The position numbers were made by a program, and so were the translations under genes. This document shows, piece after piece, positions 9,043-18,100 of a DNA stretch of 39,987 nt (position 1 is its first letter; the number at the start of each line of letters is the position of its first letter). Source of the stretch: Candidatus Janibacter merdipullorum (GTDB lineage: Bacteria; Actinomycetota; Actinomycetes; Actinomycetales; Dermatophilaceae). Under the pieces are notes generated by a model. The model was not told where the DNA came from, made no database searches, and saw nothing but the letters and a program-made list of their open reading frames with translations. The DNA is taken from assembly GCA_019116945.1 (NCBI GenBank), contig DXAR01000089.1, positions 1-39,987 on the forward strand, in the 5' to 3' direction.

Positions 9043-9048
9043 GTCGGC

Positions 9049-9852
9049 GTGTCCCTCGCCGTTCGTGTCATCCCGTGTCTCGACGTCGACGACGGACGTG
9101 TCGTCAAGGGCGTCAACTTCGCCCACCTCCGCGATGCCGGCGACCCGGTCGAGCTGGCTCGCCGCTACGGGCAGGAGGGCGCCGACGAGCTGACCTTCCT
9201 CGACGTCACCGCGAGCAGCAGCGACCGGGCGACGACCTACGACGTCGTCACCCGCACCGCGGAGGAGGTCTTCATCCCGCTCACCGTCGGTGGCGGGGTC
9301 CGCACCGTCGACGACGTCGACCGGCTGCTGCGCTGCGGCGCGGACAAGGTCGGGGTCAACACCGCCGCCATCGCCCGGCCCGAGCTCATCAGCGAGGTCG
9401 CGGACCGCTTCGGTGCCCAGGTCCTCGTCCTCTCCGCCGACGTGCGTCGTCGCCGCGCGGAGGACGGGTCGCTCTCGGGGGGCTTCGAGGTGACGACGCA
9501 CGGCGGTCGCCGCGGTACCGGGATCGACGCCGTCGAGTGGTGTGCCCGGGCGGCCGAGCTCGGGGCCGGGGAGATCCTCCTCAACTCGATGGATGCCGAC
9601 GGGACGAAGGGCGGGTTCGACCTCGAGCTCATCTCGGCCGTCCGCCCCGAGGTGAGCATCCCCGTCATCGCCAGCGGCGGCGCGGGCAGCGCCCAGCACA
9701 TGCCCCCGGCGGTGGGGGCCGGAGCCGACGCCGTCCTCGCGGCGAGCATCTTCCACTTCGGAGAGGTGACGATCGGGGAGGCCAAGGACGCCCTGGCGGC
9801 CGCCGGCCACCCGGTGCGCCGGGGGACGGCGGGGACGCCTCAGATGCCGTAG
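9049..9852 (+). CDS. hisF: Imidazole glycerol phosphate synthase, cyclase subunit HisF
   Basis: HisF closes the imidazole ring using ammonia from HisH, giving imidazole glycerol phosphate and AICAR. The 267-residue TIM barrel has the catalytic Asp near the N-terminus ([19 protein letters not shown]) and the second catalytic Asp in [10 protein letters not shown]. The phosphate loops [10 protein letters not shown] and IASGGAGS are intact, and [18 protein letters not shown] is a HisF signature. Most relatives read S-x-D-A-R/K at the second Asp; here it is SADVR, with the acid shifted by context but present. hisH, hisA and hisB are not in the window. The 3' end overlaps the convergent TIGR03085 gene by 13 bp. 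Confidence 0.97.
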   Translation: MSLAVRVIPCLDVDDGRVVKGVNFAHLRDAGDPVELARRYGQEGADELTFLDVTASSSDRATTYDVVTRTAEEVFIPLTVGGGVRTVDDVDRLLRCGADKVGVNTAAIARPELISEVADRFGAQVLVLSADVRRRRAEDGSLSGGFEVTTHGGRRGTGIDAVEWCARAAELGAGEILLNSMDADGTKGGFDLELISAVRPEVSIPVIASGGAGSAQHMPPAVGAGADAVLAASIFHFGEVTIGEAKDALAAAGHPVRRGTAGTPQMP

Positions 9853-10478
9853 CTCGTCGTCCGGACCGTCTCGACGGCATCCGGGGGGCCGACGAGCTCG
9901 ATCTCGGCGACGGCCTGGCGACCGAAGCCGAAGAGGAAGATCTCGCCGGGCCGGCCGTGGATCTGGACGACCGGGTCCGAGCCCTTGCCGATGCGGGTCT
10001 GCCACCGGGCGGTGGCGATCTCGATCGTCGCCCCCGTCGTCCTGCGGAAGAGCATCGGTCCCATGACGGCGAGCCGGTCACCCAGGGCCGAGACCATCTC
10101 GGTGCTCAGGGACCGGCGCGGCGCGCCGAGGCCGGCGCGGAGGATGTCCTCGTGGTGGACGAACATCTCCACGAGGTTGGCCTGTTCGTCCACGGCCGGC
10201 ACTCGGGTGGGGTGCCAGCGCGGGGGTCCCTGCCGGAGGCGCTCGACGAGCGTCTCGTGGTCGTGCCGCTCGCGCAGCCGGGCCATCGCCCGCTCCGCCC
10301 GGCCCGCCAAGCGGGGGAGGAGGATGCCCGCGGCCTCGTCCGGCCGGCCCTCGCGGACGATGAGGTGGGCGAGCAGGTCGCCACTCGTCCAGTCACCGCA
10401 GAGGGTGGGGGCGTCCGGACCGACCTCCAGGAGGGTGTCGCACAGGGCGGCGCGTTCGGCGCGGGCGTGGCGGATCAT
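9840..10478 (-). CDS. TIGR03085-type DinB/mycothiol-maleylpyruvate-isomerase-like metal-binding protein
   Basis: This 212-residue protein has the actinobacterial four-helix DinB/MDMPI N-terminal fold. It starts [20 protein letters not shown], continues [18 protein letters not shown] with the first metal His, and has the second His pair in [12 protein letters not shown]. The second half is a compact beta-rich domain ending at [16 protein letters not shown]. Relatives use mycothiol or bind a metal, but this subgroup has no assigned reaction. The ATG at 10478 has a GGAGAC site just upstream on the minus strand. It is convergent with hisF and divergent from hisI. Confidence 0.85.
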   Translation of the reverse strand: MIRHARAERAALCDTLLEVGPDAPTLCGDWTSGDLLAHLIVREGRPDEAAGILLPRLAGRAERAMARLRERHDHETLVERLRQGPPRWHPTRVPAVDEQANLVEMFVHHEDILRAGLGAPRRSLSTEMVSALGDRLAVMGPMLFRRTTGATIEIATARWQTRIGKGSDPVVQIHGRPGEIFLFGFGRQAVAEIELVGPPDAVETVRTTSYGI

Positions 10479-10517
10479 CTGGTCTCCGTGGGCGGACGTG
10501 GTGGTGCTGTTGACGTG

Positions 10518-10532
10518 GCAGGGTAACCCTGC
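10518..10532. promoter_or_regulatory. Palindrome in the divergent region upstream of hisI
   Basis: GCAGGGTAACCCTGC is a perfect 7-bp inverted repeat around one central base. It lies 39 bp upstream of the minus-strand ATG (10478) and about 110 bp upstream of hisI. Size and symmetry fit a dimeric repressor site for the TIGR03085 gene or the hisI-trp chain; the regulator is unknown. Confidence 0.4.
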
Positions 10533-10628
10533 GGGCGCGACGGGGGCGACGCGGACGGCCCTCCGTGGCCGACTCGAGACCGGGCGGCGCGCCCCGCGGG
10601 TGGCTTCGGTGGGCAGGGGCCCGGGGTG

Positions 10629-10634
10629 CAGAAT
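10629..10634 (+). promoter_or_regulatory. Putative -10 element of the hisI-trp-lgt chain
   Basis: CAGAAT, one mismatch from TAGAAT, lies 7 nt before GTG 10642, with TTCGGT (10605-10610) 18 nt upstream as a possible -35. It would make hisI leaderless and favours GTG 10642 over ATG 10633. Confidence 0.4.
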
Positions 10635-10641
10635 GGCGAGC

Positions 10642-11016
10642 GTGTCCACCCCTTCGTCCTCGCCCCTGCCCGAGTCCGTCGCGGCGCGCCTGCGCCGCGA
10701 CCCGGCGGGCCTCGTCGCGGCCATCGTCCAGCAGCACGACACCCGTGAGGTGCTCATGCTCGGCTGGATGGATGACGAGGCGCTCCACCGGACGCTGACC
10801 TCCGGCCGGGTGACCTTCTGGTCGCGCAGCCGCGGGGAGTACTGGCGGAAGGGGGACACCTCCGGCCACGTGCAGCACGTCCGCTCGGTGGCCCTCGACT
10901 GCGACGGCGACGCCCTCCTCGTCCGTGTCCACCAGGTGGGCGCCGCCTGCCACACCGGTGACCACACCTGCTTCGACGCCGGGGACCTCGCGGCCGTCGT
11001 GGGGGAGGGCGCGTGA
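10642..11016 (+). CDS. hisI: Phosphoribosyl-AMP cyclohydrolase
   Basis: HisI opens the adenine ring of phosphoribosyl-AMP, the third step of histidine synthesis. The 124-residue single-domain protein has the motifs [31 protein letters not shown] and the metal site [10 protein letters not shown] with [11 protein letters not shown]. Its three zinc-binding cysteines (one in LDCD, two in CHTGDHTC) are present. ATG 10633 is an alternative in-frame start adding three residues; GTG 10642 fits the leaderless -10 spacing better. Its stop overlaps trpE (GTGA), so it leads the trp chain, a common actinobacterial arrangement. Confidence 0.95.
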   Translation: MSTPSSSPLPESVAARLRRDPAGLVAAIVQQHDTREVLMLGWMDDEALHRTLTSGRVTFWSRSRGEYWRKGDTSGHVQHVRSVALDCDGDALLVRVHQVGAACHTGDHTCFDAGDLAAVVGEGA

Positions 11017-12587
11017 CGACCGCCCCGACCCAGCTCCCGGACCTCGCCTACGGCCGGACCTGGCCCGATGCCGACACCTTCGGCCTGCTCGCGCGCGACC
11101 GGCGCGTCGTGCCCGTCGTCCGTCGGCTCGTCGCCGACGGGGAGACCCCGGTCGGGGTCTACCGCAAGCTCGCCGATGGGGCGCCCGGCACCTTCGTCCT
11201 CGAGTCGGCCGAGCACGGCGGCGTGTGGTCCCGGTGGTCGATCATCGGCGCGCAGAGCCGGGCCACGCTCACCGAGCGCGACGGCGAGGCGCACTGGATC
11301 GGGGAACCCCCGGTCGGGGTGCCGACCGACGGGGACCCGACCGCCGCCCTTCGGGCCACCCTCGAGGCCCTCACCACCGAGCCGGTGGAGGGCCTGCCGC
11401 CGCTGACGAGCGGGCTCGTCGGGGCGATCTCCTACGACGCCGTCCGGCGCTGGGAGAAGGTGCCCAGCGAGCTCCCCGACGTCCTGGGGGTGCCCGAGCT
11501 GGGGATGGTGCTCGCGACGGATGTCGCCGTGCTCGACCACAGCGACGGCTCCCTCCTCCTCGTCGCCAGCGCCATCAACTACGACGACACGGACGAGCGG
11601 GTCGAGGAGGCCCGCCTCGACGCCATCGCCCGCCTCGACGCCATGGAGCAGCGTCTGGCCGCACCGGCCGAGAGCACGGTCGCGACGGTCGACCCGGACG
11701 TCGCCGCAGCCGCTCGGGGCGAGGTGACGAGCGATGTCTCGGTGGAGCGCTTCGAGGAGATCGTCGAGGAGGCCAAGGAGGAGGTGCGCTCCGGCGAGGT
11801 CTTCCAGGTCGTCCTCTCCCAGCGCTTCTCCATCCCGTGTCCCGTCGACGGGCTCGAGGTCTACCGCGCCCTGCGGCGGTCCAACCCCAGTCCCTACATG
11901 TACTTCGTCCGGCTGCCGCACCCCGACGGGTCGAGCTATGACGTCGTCGGCTCGTCCCCGGAGGCACTCGTCAAGGTCACCGGGCGCCGGGCCATCACCC
12001 ACCCGATCGCCGGCACCCGGCCGCGGGGGAAGTCGCCGGAGCACGACATCCAGCTCGAGGAGGACCTCATCGGCGACCCCAAGGAGCGCGCCGAGCACCT
12101 CATGCTCGTCGACCTCGGGCGCAACGACCTCCAGCGGGTGTGCAGCGCGGGAACCGTGGACTGCGTGGAGTTCATGAACCTCCGCCGGTACAGCCACGTC
12201 ATCCACCTCGAGTCGACGGTCGTCGGGGAGATGGCGAAGGGGGTCAATGCCTTCGACGTCCTCGTGGCGACCTTCCCCGCGGGGACCCTCTCCGGTGCCC
12301 CGAAGCCCCGGGCCCTCCAGCTCATCGAGAAGTACGAGCGCAGTCGTCGCGGCGTCTACGGCGGCGTCGTCGGCTACCTCGACTTCCACGGCGACATGGA
12401 CATGGCCATCGCCATCCGCACGGCGCTCGTCAAGGACGGCACGGCCCACGTCCAGGCGGGGGCGGGCATCGTCGCCGACTCGGTCCCGACGCTCGAGCAG
12501 GAGGAGACGGTGCACAAGGCCGGCTCCGCGCTCGCCGCCGTCGCCTCCGCCCGTGCCTTGCGCCCCGTGGGAAGGGAGGGGGCATGA
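11013..12587 (+). CDS. trpE: Anthranilate synthase component I
   Basis: TrpE makes anthranilate from chorismate with ammonia from TrpG. The product is 524 aa. The N-terminal half holds the feedback-inhibitor site, with the family's L-E-S segment ([10 protein letters not shown]) and the later NPSPYMYF motif that also contacts tryptophan, so feedback by tryptophan is expected. The C-terminal chorismate-binding domain carries [49 protein letters not shown] and GAGIVADS, all typical. No trpG or trpD is nearby, so the amidotransferase must be encoded elsewhere. It overlaps hisI and the next gene by 4 nt each. Confidence 0.97.
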   Translation: MTTAPTQLPDLAYGRTWPDADTFGLLARDRRVVPVVRRLVADGETPVGVYRKLADGAPGTFVLESAEHGGVWSRWSIIGAQSRATLTERDGEAHWIGEPPVGVPTDGDPTAALRATLEALTTEPVEGLPPLTSGLVGAISYDAVRRWEKVPSELPDVLGVPELGMVLATDVAVLDHSDGSLLLVASAINYDDTDERVEEARLDAIARLDAMEQRLAAPAESTVATVDPDVAAAARGEVTSDVSVERFEEIVEEAKEEVRSGEVFQVVLSQRFSIPCPVDGLEVYRALRRSNPSPYMYFVRLPHPDGSSYDVVGSSPEALVKVTGRRAITHPIAGTRPRGKSPEHDIQLEEDLIGDPKERAEHLMLVDLGRNDLQRVCSAGTVDCVEFMNLRRYSHVIHLESTVVGEMAKGVNAFDVLVATFPAGTLSGAPKPRALQLIEKYERSRRGVYGGVVGYLDFHGDMDMAIAIRTALVKDGTAHVQAGAGIVADSVPTLEQEETVHKAGSALAAVASARALRPVGREGA

Positions 12588-13168
12588 GCCTCCTCACCCG
12601 CAAGCCCGTCGTCGTCCTCCTCGCGGTCGCCGCGGGCATCGTCCTGCTCGCTGCCGGGCGGGCCGAGTGGATCACGGGCACCGTCGATGGGGTCGCCGGG
12701 CCGGTGCGGGCGACAGCGGTGGGGACCGACGCCGCGCCCGGCCTCGCCGGCCTCGCGCTCGTGGCCATGGCCGCGGCCGTCGCGGCGACGACCTCCGGGA
12801 AGATCGCCCGCTGGATCTGCGTCATCGCCCTCGCGGCCGTGGGCCTGGGCGTCATCGCCCTCTGCCTCCGGGCGGTGCTCGACGCACCCGCCGTCCTCGG
12901 GGGTGTCGCGGCGACCCACGCGGGGTCGACGGGTGAGCTCGAGGCCGTCGCGTCCGCGACCGGCTGGCCGTGGGTGGCGGTCGCCGCCGCCGTGCTCCTG
13001 CTCGTGGCCGCGGCCGGCGCGGCCGTCGGGAGCCGGACCTGGGGAGCCCTCGGCGCGAAGTACGAGCGCCCCACCGGGGAGGACGCCGAGGTGGGCGGAG
13101 CGCGCGGCGAGCGAGTCGACTCGGACTGGGACCGGGTCACGCGCGGGGACGACCCGAGCGTCGACTAG
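12584..13168 (+). CDS. Trp biosynthesis-associated membrane protein (TIGR02234 type)
   Basis: This 194-residue protein has four hydrophobic segments (about residues 8-25, 50-67, 75-95 and 126-147) and a polar tail. The tail ends in [16 protein letters not shown], the conserved W-x-x-x-x-R-G-x-D-P finish of the family. It is found between trpE and trpC in many actinobacteria, but its role is unknown; a link to Trp transport or enzyme assembly is speculation. ATG 12584 overlaps the trpE stop (ATGA) and has GGGAGGGGG upstream. Its TAG stop forms part of a -10 hexamer ahead of trpC. Confidence 0.88.
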   Translation: MSLLTRKPVVVLLAVAAGIVLLAAGRAEWITGTVDGVAGPVRATAVGTDAAPGLAGLALVAMAAAVAATTSGKIARWICVIALAAVGLGVIALCLRAVLDAPAVLGGVAATHAGSTGELEAVASATGWPWVAVAAAVLLLVAAAGAAVGSRTWGALGAKYERPTGEDAEVGGARGERVDSDWDRVTRGDDPSVD

Positions 13169-13171
13169 CCT
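13166..13171 (+). promoter_or_regulatory. Internal -10 element before trpC
   Basis: TAGCCT begins on the stop codon of the membrane protein gene and ends 7 nt before the trpC ATG (13179). It could give a leaderless trpC-lgt transcript inside the operon. GAGG (13172-13175) also offers a weak ribosome-binding site for read-through mRNA. Confidence 0.4.
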
Positions 13172-13178
13172 GAGGTCC

Positions 13179-13967
13179 ATGGCCACCGTCCTCGACCAGA
13201 TCATCGACGGGGTCCGAGAGGACCTCGCCGGGCGCGAGTCCCGGATCCCTCTCGAGAGGCTGCGGCGCCAGTGCGACGGCCTCCCCGCACCGCGGGACGC
13301 GGAGGCCCTCCTGCGCCGCCCCGGACTGTCGGTCATCGCCGAGGTCAAGCGCTCCAGCCCGAGCAAGGGCGCCCTCTCGCAGATCCCCGACCCGGCCGCG
13401 CTCGCGAGCGCCTACGAGGCCGGCGGCGCGACGGCCATCTCGGTGCTCACCGAGGAGCGTCGCTTCGACGGGACCCTCGAGGACCTCGACGCGGTCCGGG
13501 CCGCCGTCGACATCCCGGTGCTGCGCAAGGACTTCATGGTCACCGAGTACCAGGTCTGGGAGGCCCGGGCCCGCGGCGCCGACATCATCCTGCTCATCGT
13601 GGCCGCCCTCACCGACGAGCAGCTGAGCACGCTCATGGCCCTCGCCGGCACCCTCGGCCTCACCTGCCTCGTGGAGGTGCATGACGAGGCCGAGACGACC
13701 CGCGCGGTCGACCTCGGGGCGACCGTCATCGGCGTCAACAACCGCAACCTCAAGACGCTCGACGTCGACACCGAGACCTTCGCCCGCCTCGCGCCGCTCA
13801 TCCCCGAGACCTGCGTCCGCGTCGCCGAGTCGGGGGTCCGCGGTCCCGAGGAGGCGCGGCTCTTCGCCCGTGCCGGCGCGGACGCGATCCTCGTGGGGGA
13901 GGCCCTCGTCATCGGCGGCGACCCGGCCGACGGCGTCCGCAGCATGATCTCGGCGGGGACCCTCTGA
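13179..13967 (+). CDS. trpC: Indole-3-glycerol phosphate synthase
   Basis: TrpC closes the indole ring from CdRP. The 262-residue TIM barrel keeps the catalytic set: Lys in [13 protein letters not shown], Glu in the same strand region, Lys in [12 protein letters not shown], Glu in [10 protein letters not shown], Asn in [10 protein letters not shown], and Glu-Ser in [11 protein letters not shown]. It is a single-function enzyme without a fused TrpF. A separate trpF-like gene is not seen in the window; many actinobacteria use the bifunctional PriA/HisA isomerase, which would be elsewhere. Its stop overlaps the trpB ATG by 1 nt (TGATG). Confidence 0.97.
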   Translation: MATVLDQIIDGVREDLAGRESRIPLERLRRQCDGLPAPRDAEALLRRPGLSVIAEVKRSSPSKGALSQIPDPAALASAYEAGGATAISVLTEERRFDGTLEDLDAVRAAVDIPVLRKDFMVTEYQVWEARARGADIILLIVAALTDEQLSTLMALAGTLGLTCLVEVHDEAETTRAVDLGATVIGVNNRNLKTLDVDTETFARLAPLIPETCVRVAESGVRGPEEARLFARAGADAILVGEALVIGGDPADGVRSMISAGTL

Positions 13968-15175
13968 TGGCCGAGCGGGCACCCGGCCGCTTCGGGGCCT
14001 TCGGGGGACGCTACGTCCCCGAGGCGCTCATCCCAGCTCTCGAGGAGCTCGACGAGGCCCGCCGCAAGGCGGCCGTCGACCCGGACTTCGTCGAGGCCCT
14101 GGCGAGGCTCCACCGGACCTACACCGGCCGCCCCAGCATCATCACCGAGGTCCCGCGGTTCGCCGAGCACGCCGGGGGCGCCCGGATCATCCTCAAACGC
14201 GAGGACCTCAACCACACGGGCAGCCACAAGATCAACAACGTCCTCGCCCAGGCGCTGCTGACGACGCGGATGGGCAAGCGACGCGTCATCGCCGAGACCG
14301 GTGCCGGGCAGCACGGCGTGGCGACCGCGACGGCGGCCGCGCTCATGGGCCTGGAGTGCACGATCTACATGGGCCGCGTCGACACCGAGCGCCAGGCGCT
14401 CAACGTCGCCCGGATGCGCATGCTCGGCGCGACCGTCGTGCCCGTCGAGCACGGCAGCGCCACGCTCAAGGACGCGATCAACGAGGCCATGCGTGACTGG
14501 GTGACCAATGTCGATCACACGCACTACGTCCTCGGCACCGTCACCGGGCCGCACCCCTTCCCCGAGATGGTCCGCGACTTCCACGCGATCATCGGTGAGG
14601 AGGCCCGGGAGCAGGTGCTCGAGTCGACCGGGCGCCTCCCCGAGGCCGTCATCGCCTGCGTCGGCGGAGGGTCCAATGCCATGGGCATCTTCCACCGCTT
14701 CGTCGAGGACGAGGGCGTGCGCCTCATCGGTGTCGAGGCCGGCGGCGAGGGCATCGAGTCCGGCCGGCACGCCGCCCGCTTCGCTACCGCCGAGCCCGGC
14801 GTGCTCCACGGTGCCATGAGCTACCTCATGCAGGACGACGAGGGCCAGACCCTCGAGACCCACTCGGTCTCGGCCGGGCTGGACTACCCGAGCGTCGGTC
14901 CGGAGCACTCCCACCTGCGCGACAGCGGGCGCGCGGAGTACCGCTACGCCACCGACGAGCAGGTGATGCACGCCTTCGAGCTGCTCTGCCGGACCGAGGG
15001 CATCATCCCGGCGCTGGAGTCGGCCCACGCCCTCGCGGCCACCCTCGACGTCGGCCGCGAGCTCGGTCCCGACGCACTCCTGCTCGTCAACCTCTCCGGC
15101 CGGGGTGACAAGGACATGCACACGGCCGCCGAATGGTTCGGGCTCGTCGAGAGCAGCGAGGGGGAGCAGCAGTGA
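13967..15175 (+). CDS. trpB: Tryptophan synthase beta subunit
   Basis: TrpB condenses indole with serine using PLP. The 402-residue protein has the PLP lysine in [17 protein letters not shown], the glycine-rich phosphate loop [15 protein letters not shown] and the [19 protein letters not shown] start. The catalytic Glu lies in AETGAGQHG and the monovalent-cation/COMM region follows normally, so it looks fully active. It overlaps trpC by 1 nt and trpA by 4 nt, consistent with equal expression of the alpha and beta subunits. Confidence 0.98.
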   Translation: MAERAPGRFGAFGGRYVPEALIPALEELDEARRKAAVDPDFVEALARLHRTYTGRPSIITEVPRFAEHAGGARIILKREDLNHTGSHKINNVLAQALLTTRMGKRRVIAETGAGQHGVATATAAALMGLECTIYMGRVDTERQALNVARMRMLGATVVPVEHGSATLKDAINEAMRDWVTNVDHTHYVLGTVTGPHPFPEMVRDFHAIIGEEAREQVLESTGRLPEAVIACVGGGSNAMGIFHRFVEDEGVRLIGVEAGGEGIESGRHAARFATAEPGVLHGAMSYLMQDDEGQTLETHSVSAGLDYPSVGPEHSHLRDSGRAEYRYATDEQVMHAFELLCRTEGIIPALESAHALAATLDVGRELGPDALLLVNLSGRGDKDMHTAAEWFGLVESSEGEQQ

Positions 15176-15969
15176 GCGCCCTGGACGAGGTCTTCGCCCG
15201 GTGCCGCGCCGAGGGGCGGGCAGCGCTCATCGGCTACCTGCCCGTCGGGTTCCCGAGCGTCGAGGGCTCGCTCGACGCCGTCCGCACCCTCGCCGAGGCC
15301 GGCGCCGACATCGTCGAGGTCGGCATGCCCTACAGCGACCCGGTCATGGACGGACCGGTGATCCAGCGGGCCGCGACCGCGGCGCTCGCCCGGGGCGTCC
15401 ACGTCGACGACGTCTTCCGGGCCACGGCCGCGGTCCGCGAGGCCGGCGCCGTCCCCGTGGTCATGTCCTACTGGAACCTCGTCCTCCGTCGCGGCGTCGA
15501 CCGCTACGCCGCCGACCTCGCCGCCTCCGGCGGTGCGGGCCTCATCACCCCTGACCTCGTCCCGGAGGAGGCCGGGGAGTGGCACGAGGCGAGCGAGCGG
15601 CACGGTCTGGACCGGATCTTCCTCGTCGCCCCCAGCTCGACGCCCGATCGCATCGCGACGGTCACCGGCGCGTGCAGCGGATTCGTCTACACGGCCTCGA
15701 CGATGGGGGTGACCGGGACCCGCGGCAGCGTGGGCAGTAGTGCCCCCGAGCTCGTCTCCCGGGTCCGCGAGGCCACCGACCTGCCGCTGTGCGTCGGTCT
15801 CGGCGTGAGCAACGGGGCCCAGGCGGCCGAGGTGGCCTCCTTCGCCGACGGCGTCATCGTCGGCTCGGCCCTCGTGGGCACACTGCTCGACCGCGCGCCC
15901 GAGGAGGGTCTGGCGGCGCTGCGTGCCCTCACCGAGGAACTGGCAGAGGGCGTCCGGGGCCGGGCGTGA
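15172..15969 (+). CDS. trpA: Tryptophan synthase alpha subunit
   Basis: TrpA splits indole-3-glycerol phosphate and passes indole to TrpB through a tunnel. The 265-residue barrel has the catalytic Glu in [17 protein letters not shown], whose later Asp is the second acid/base, plus [12 protein letters not shown] and [10 protein letters not shown] for phosphate binding. GTG 15172 overlaps the trpB stop. Its own stop overlaps the next gene (GTGA), so the trp genes run directly into membrane/redox genes. Confidence 0.97.
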   Translation: MSALDEVFARCRAEGRAALIGYLPVGFPSVEGSLDAVRTLAEAGADIVEVGMPYSDPVMDGPVIQRAATAALARGVHVDDVFRATAAVREAGAVPVVMSYWNLVLRRGVDRYAADLAASGGAGLITPDLVPEEAGEWHEASERHGLDRIFLVAPSSTPDRIATVTGACSGFVYTASTMGVTGTRGSVGSSAPELVSRVREATDLPLCVGLGVSNGAQAAEVASFADGVIVGSALVGTLLDRAPEEGLAALRALTEELAEGVRGRA

Positions 15970-16448
15970 CCCGAGATCGCGTCCTTGACCTCGTGGGGCT
16001 GCTGGCCCGGCTCGTCCTGGGCGGGGCCCTCCTCGTGGCCGGCGGGCTCAAGGTCGGCAACCCGCGGGGGGCGGCCCGAGCCGTCCAGGGCTACGAGATC
16101 TTCCCCTTCGAGATGGCGGCCTATATCGGCTACGCCCTCCCGTGGATCGAGGTCGTCGTCGGTCTCCTCCTCGTGCTCGGCCTCTTCACGCGGATCAACG
16201 GCCTCATCGGTGCCCTCCTCATGACCGCCTTCGTCATCGGGATCGCCCAGGCGTGGGCACGCGGGCTGACCATCGACTGCGGGTGCTTCGGCGGTGGCGG
16301 GCAGGTCGCCGCCGAGGAGACGCGGTACGGCCGCGAGATCGCCCGGGACATCCTCTTCGCCGCCTGCGGGGCCTGGCTCGTGGTCCGGCCCCGCACGACC
16401 TACAGTCTGGACCGGATCCTCTTCGGGGACGACAAGGAGCAGCAGTGA
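15966..16448 (+). CDS. MauE/DoxX-like membrane protein with Cys pair
   Basis: This 160-residue protein has four predicted membrane helices (about residues 8-28, 50-72, 75-98 and 122-140). A conserved CGCFGGG motif (Cys105 and Cys107) sits after the third helix. MauE/DoxX-like proteins of this kind often pair with thioredoxin-like proteins and may pass electrons across the membrane to reduce or form disulfides. Here the next gene is such a protein and overlaps by 4 nt, so a functional pair is likely. GTG 15966 overlaps the trpA stop. The direct tie to trpA is unusual from a functional view but may be only transcriptional. Confidence 0.85.
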   Translation: MTRDRVLDLVGLLARLVLGGALLVAGGLKVGNPRGAARAVQGYEIFPFEMAAYIGYALPWIEVVVGLLLVLGLFTRINGLIGALLMTAFVIGIAQAWARGLTIDCGCFGGGGQVAAEETRYGREIARDILFAACGAWLVVRPRTTYSLDRILFGDDKEQQ

Positions 16449-17221
16449 GCACGCAGGACCGCAAGGCCAAGGCCCAGGCCGCCGCCAAGGCGCATGGCAA
16501 GGGAGCCAATGCCATCGTCATCGGCGGCATCGTCGTCGTCATCGCGATGGTCCTCGTCATCGGCGGGGTGGTCATCGCCGCCACGCAGGGCGGAGGAGGC
16601 GGCAAGGAGGCACCCGCCGGGGTGGCGAAGGGGGAACCCCTCGAGCCCTACGCCGATGCCACACCGGCGAAGGACGCCCCGGTCGTGGACGTGTACGAGG
16701 ACTTCCGCTGCCCGCACTGCAAGACCTTCGAGCAGGCGACCGGCGAGACGATCACGGACCTCGCCGAGGACGGCACGATCCGCCTGCGGGTCCACCTCAT
16801 GACCGTCATCGACAACAACGCCGGGGGCGAGTCCTCCGCCGTCGCCGGTTCGAGCGCCGTCTGCGCGGCCGACCAGGGCGCCTGGACCGACTACCACCGG
16901 GCCCTCTTCGCTCGGCAGCCGCAGGGCGGCGAGTTCCCCGAGAGCGCCTTCACCGAGGCGGCCGACGAGGCCGGCCTCGAGGGCGATGCGCGCGACGCCT
17001 GGCAGCAGTGCACGGATGACAAGCAGTACGTCGACTACGTGCAGAGCGTCGACGACGCAGCCGCCGAGTCCGGCGTCAGGGGCACCCCGGCGATCGAGGT
17101 CGAGGGCACGAAGCTCGAGTGGCAGGCCGTCGTCAGCGAGCAGGGCCAGGTCGACACCGCGCAGCTGGAGGAGATCCTCACGAGCGGTGAGGTGCCCGAG
17201 GACATGGTGGCCAGCGAGTGA
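16445..17221 (+). CDS. Membrane-anchored DsbA/thioredoxin-like disulfide oxidoreductase
   Basis: The 258-residue protein has a short basic cytoplasmic tail (residues 1-21), one membrane anchor (about 22-46), a Gly-rich linker and an extracytoplasmic DsbA-type thioredoxin domain. The active site is FRCPHCKTF (Cys89 and Cys92), and the cis-proline loop is SGVRGTPAIEVEG. Two further cysteines (Cys at AVCAAD and QQCTDD) may form a structural bond. It probably catalyses oxidation of secreted proteins or isomerises their disulfides, with the preceding MauE-like protein as electron partner. Overlaps of 4 nt on both sides tie it to mauE-like and lgt. Confidence 0.9.
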   Translation: MSTQDRKAKAQAAAKAHGKGANAIVIGGIVVVIAMVLVIGGVVIAATQGGGGGKEAPAGVAKGEPLEPYADATPAKDAPVVDVYEDFRCPHCKTFEQATGETITDLAEDGTIRLRVHLMTVIDNNAGGESSAVAGSSAVCAADQGAWTDYHRALFARQPQGGEFPESAFTEAADEAGLEGDARDAWQQCTDDKQYVDYVQSVDDAAAESGVRGTPAIEVEGTKLEWQAVVSEQGQVDTAQLEEILTSGEVPEDMVASE

Positions 17222-18096
17222 CCCGACCGTCGGCACTCCCTTCGCCCACGAGCGCGGTCATCGAGCTCGGTCCGCTGACGATCCATGCCTACGCGCTGTG
17301 CATCCTCGCCGGCATCGGGGCGGCCATCTGGGTCGCCGACCGGCGGCTTCGCGACCGAGGAGGGGAGCCGGGCACCGCCCTCGACGTCGCGATGTGGGCC
17401 GTGCCCTTCGGCATCGTCGGTGGCCGCCTGTACCACGTCATCTCGACCCCTCAGCCCTACTTCGGCGAGGGGGGCGACCCCGTCGCCGCGCTGAAGATCT
17501 GGGAGGGCGGCCTCGGCATCTGGGGAGCGATCGCGCTGGGCGCGCTCGGTGCCTGGCTCGGGCTGCGCTCCACGGGCATCCGCTTCCTCGACTTCGCCGA
17601 TGCCGCCGCTCCGGGCATCCTCGTCGCCCAGGCCATCGGCCGCTGGGGCAACTGGTTCAACAACGAGATCTACGGTGAGGAGACCGACCTTCCCTGGGGG
17701 CTGGAGATCCACCGCTGGGACACGGCGGCCGGGGGAGCGGCAATGGACGCCTCTGGGGACCCCGTCGTCCTGGGGACCTTCCACCCGACCTTCCTCTACG
17801 AGTCCCTCTTCCTCCTCGGTCTGGCGATCCTCCTCCTCGTCATCGACCGACGGGCGCGCCTCGCCCCCGGGCAGGTGCTCGGCCTCTACGTCGCGGGCTA
17901 CCCCATGGGCCGGATCATCATTGAGACGATGCGGACCGACGAGGCCAACCTCATCCTCGGGCTCCGGGTCAACATCTGGACGAGCATCCTCGTCTTCGCC
18001 CTCGGCGTCGCGATCTACGTCGTCTCCGCCCGGCGGGGGAGCCGACCTGCGGCATCCCGTGTCTTGCCTAGTGAGAAGAAGTCTCTCACTAGGTAA
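17218..18096 (+). CDS. lgt: Prolipoprotein diacylglyceryl transferase
   Basis: Lgt adds diacylglycerol from phosphatidylglycerol to the lipobox cysteine of prolipoproteins in the inner membrane. The 292-residue polytopic protein has the family signature GRWGNWFNNEIYG and the other key segments: IHAYALCILAG, FGIVGGRLYHV with essential His, FHPTFLYES and GYPMGRIIIETMRTDE. It is the last gene in the hisI-trp-lgt chain. The final 12 codons and stop (TAA) lie inside a long inverted repeat (18061-18099), which is unusual coding constraint: AGT/TCT-rich, lower-GC codons. Confidence 0.97.
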   Translation: MTRPSALPSPTSAVIELGPLTIHAYALCILAGIGAAIWVADRRLRDRGGEPGTALDVAMWAVPFGIVGGRLYHVISTPQPYFGEGGDPVAALKIWEGGLGIWGAIALGALGAWLGLRSTGIRFLDFADAAAPGILVAQAIGRWGNWFNNEIYGEETDLPWGLEIHRWDTAAGGAAMDASGDPVVLGTFHPTFLYESLFLLGLAILLLVIDRRARLAPGQVLGLYVAGYPMGRIIIETMRTDEANLILGLRVNIWTSILVFALGVAIYVVSARRGSRPAASRVLPSEKKSLTR

Positions 18097-18099
18097 GAC
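18061..18099. repeat. 16-bp inverted repeat overlapping the lgt stop codon (candidate terminator or operator)
   Basis: The left arm 18061-18076 (GTCTTGCCTAGTGAGA) pairs with the right arm 18084-18099 (TCTCACTAGGTAAGAC). All 16 positions pair as RNA, with one G-U, around a 7-nt loop. The lgt TAA lies in the right arm. The arms are clearly lower in GC than the surroundings, and no T-tract follows. It could end the trp-lgt transcript or act as an operator near the gltB promoter. Confidence 0.6.
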
Positions 18100-18100
18100 G

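Noticed and set aside
10479..10641. Trp attenuator, T-box or leader peptide upstream of hisI-trpE
   Set aside because: No run of Trp codons, no T-box core sequence and no paired terminator/antiterminator stems were found in the 163 bp.
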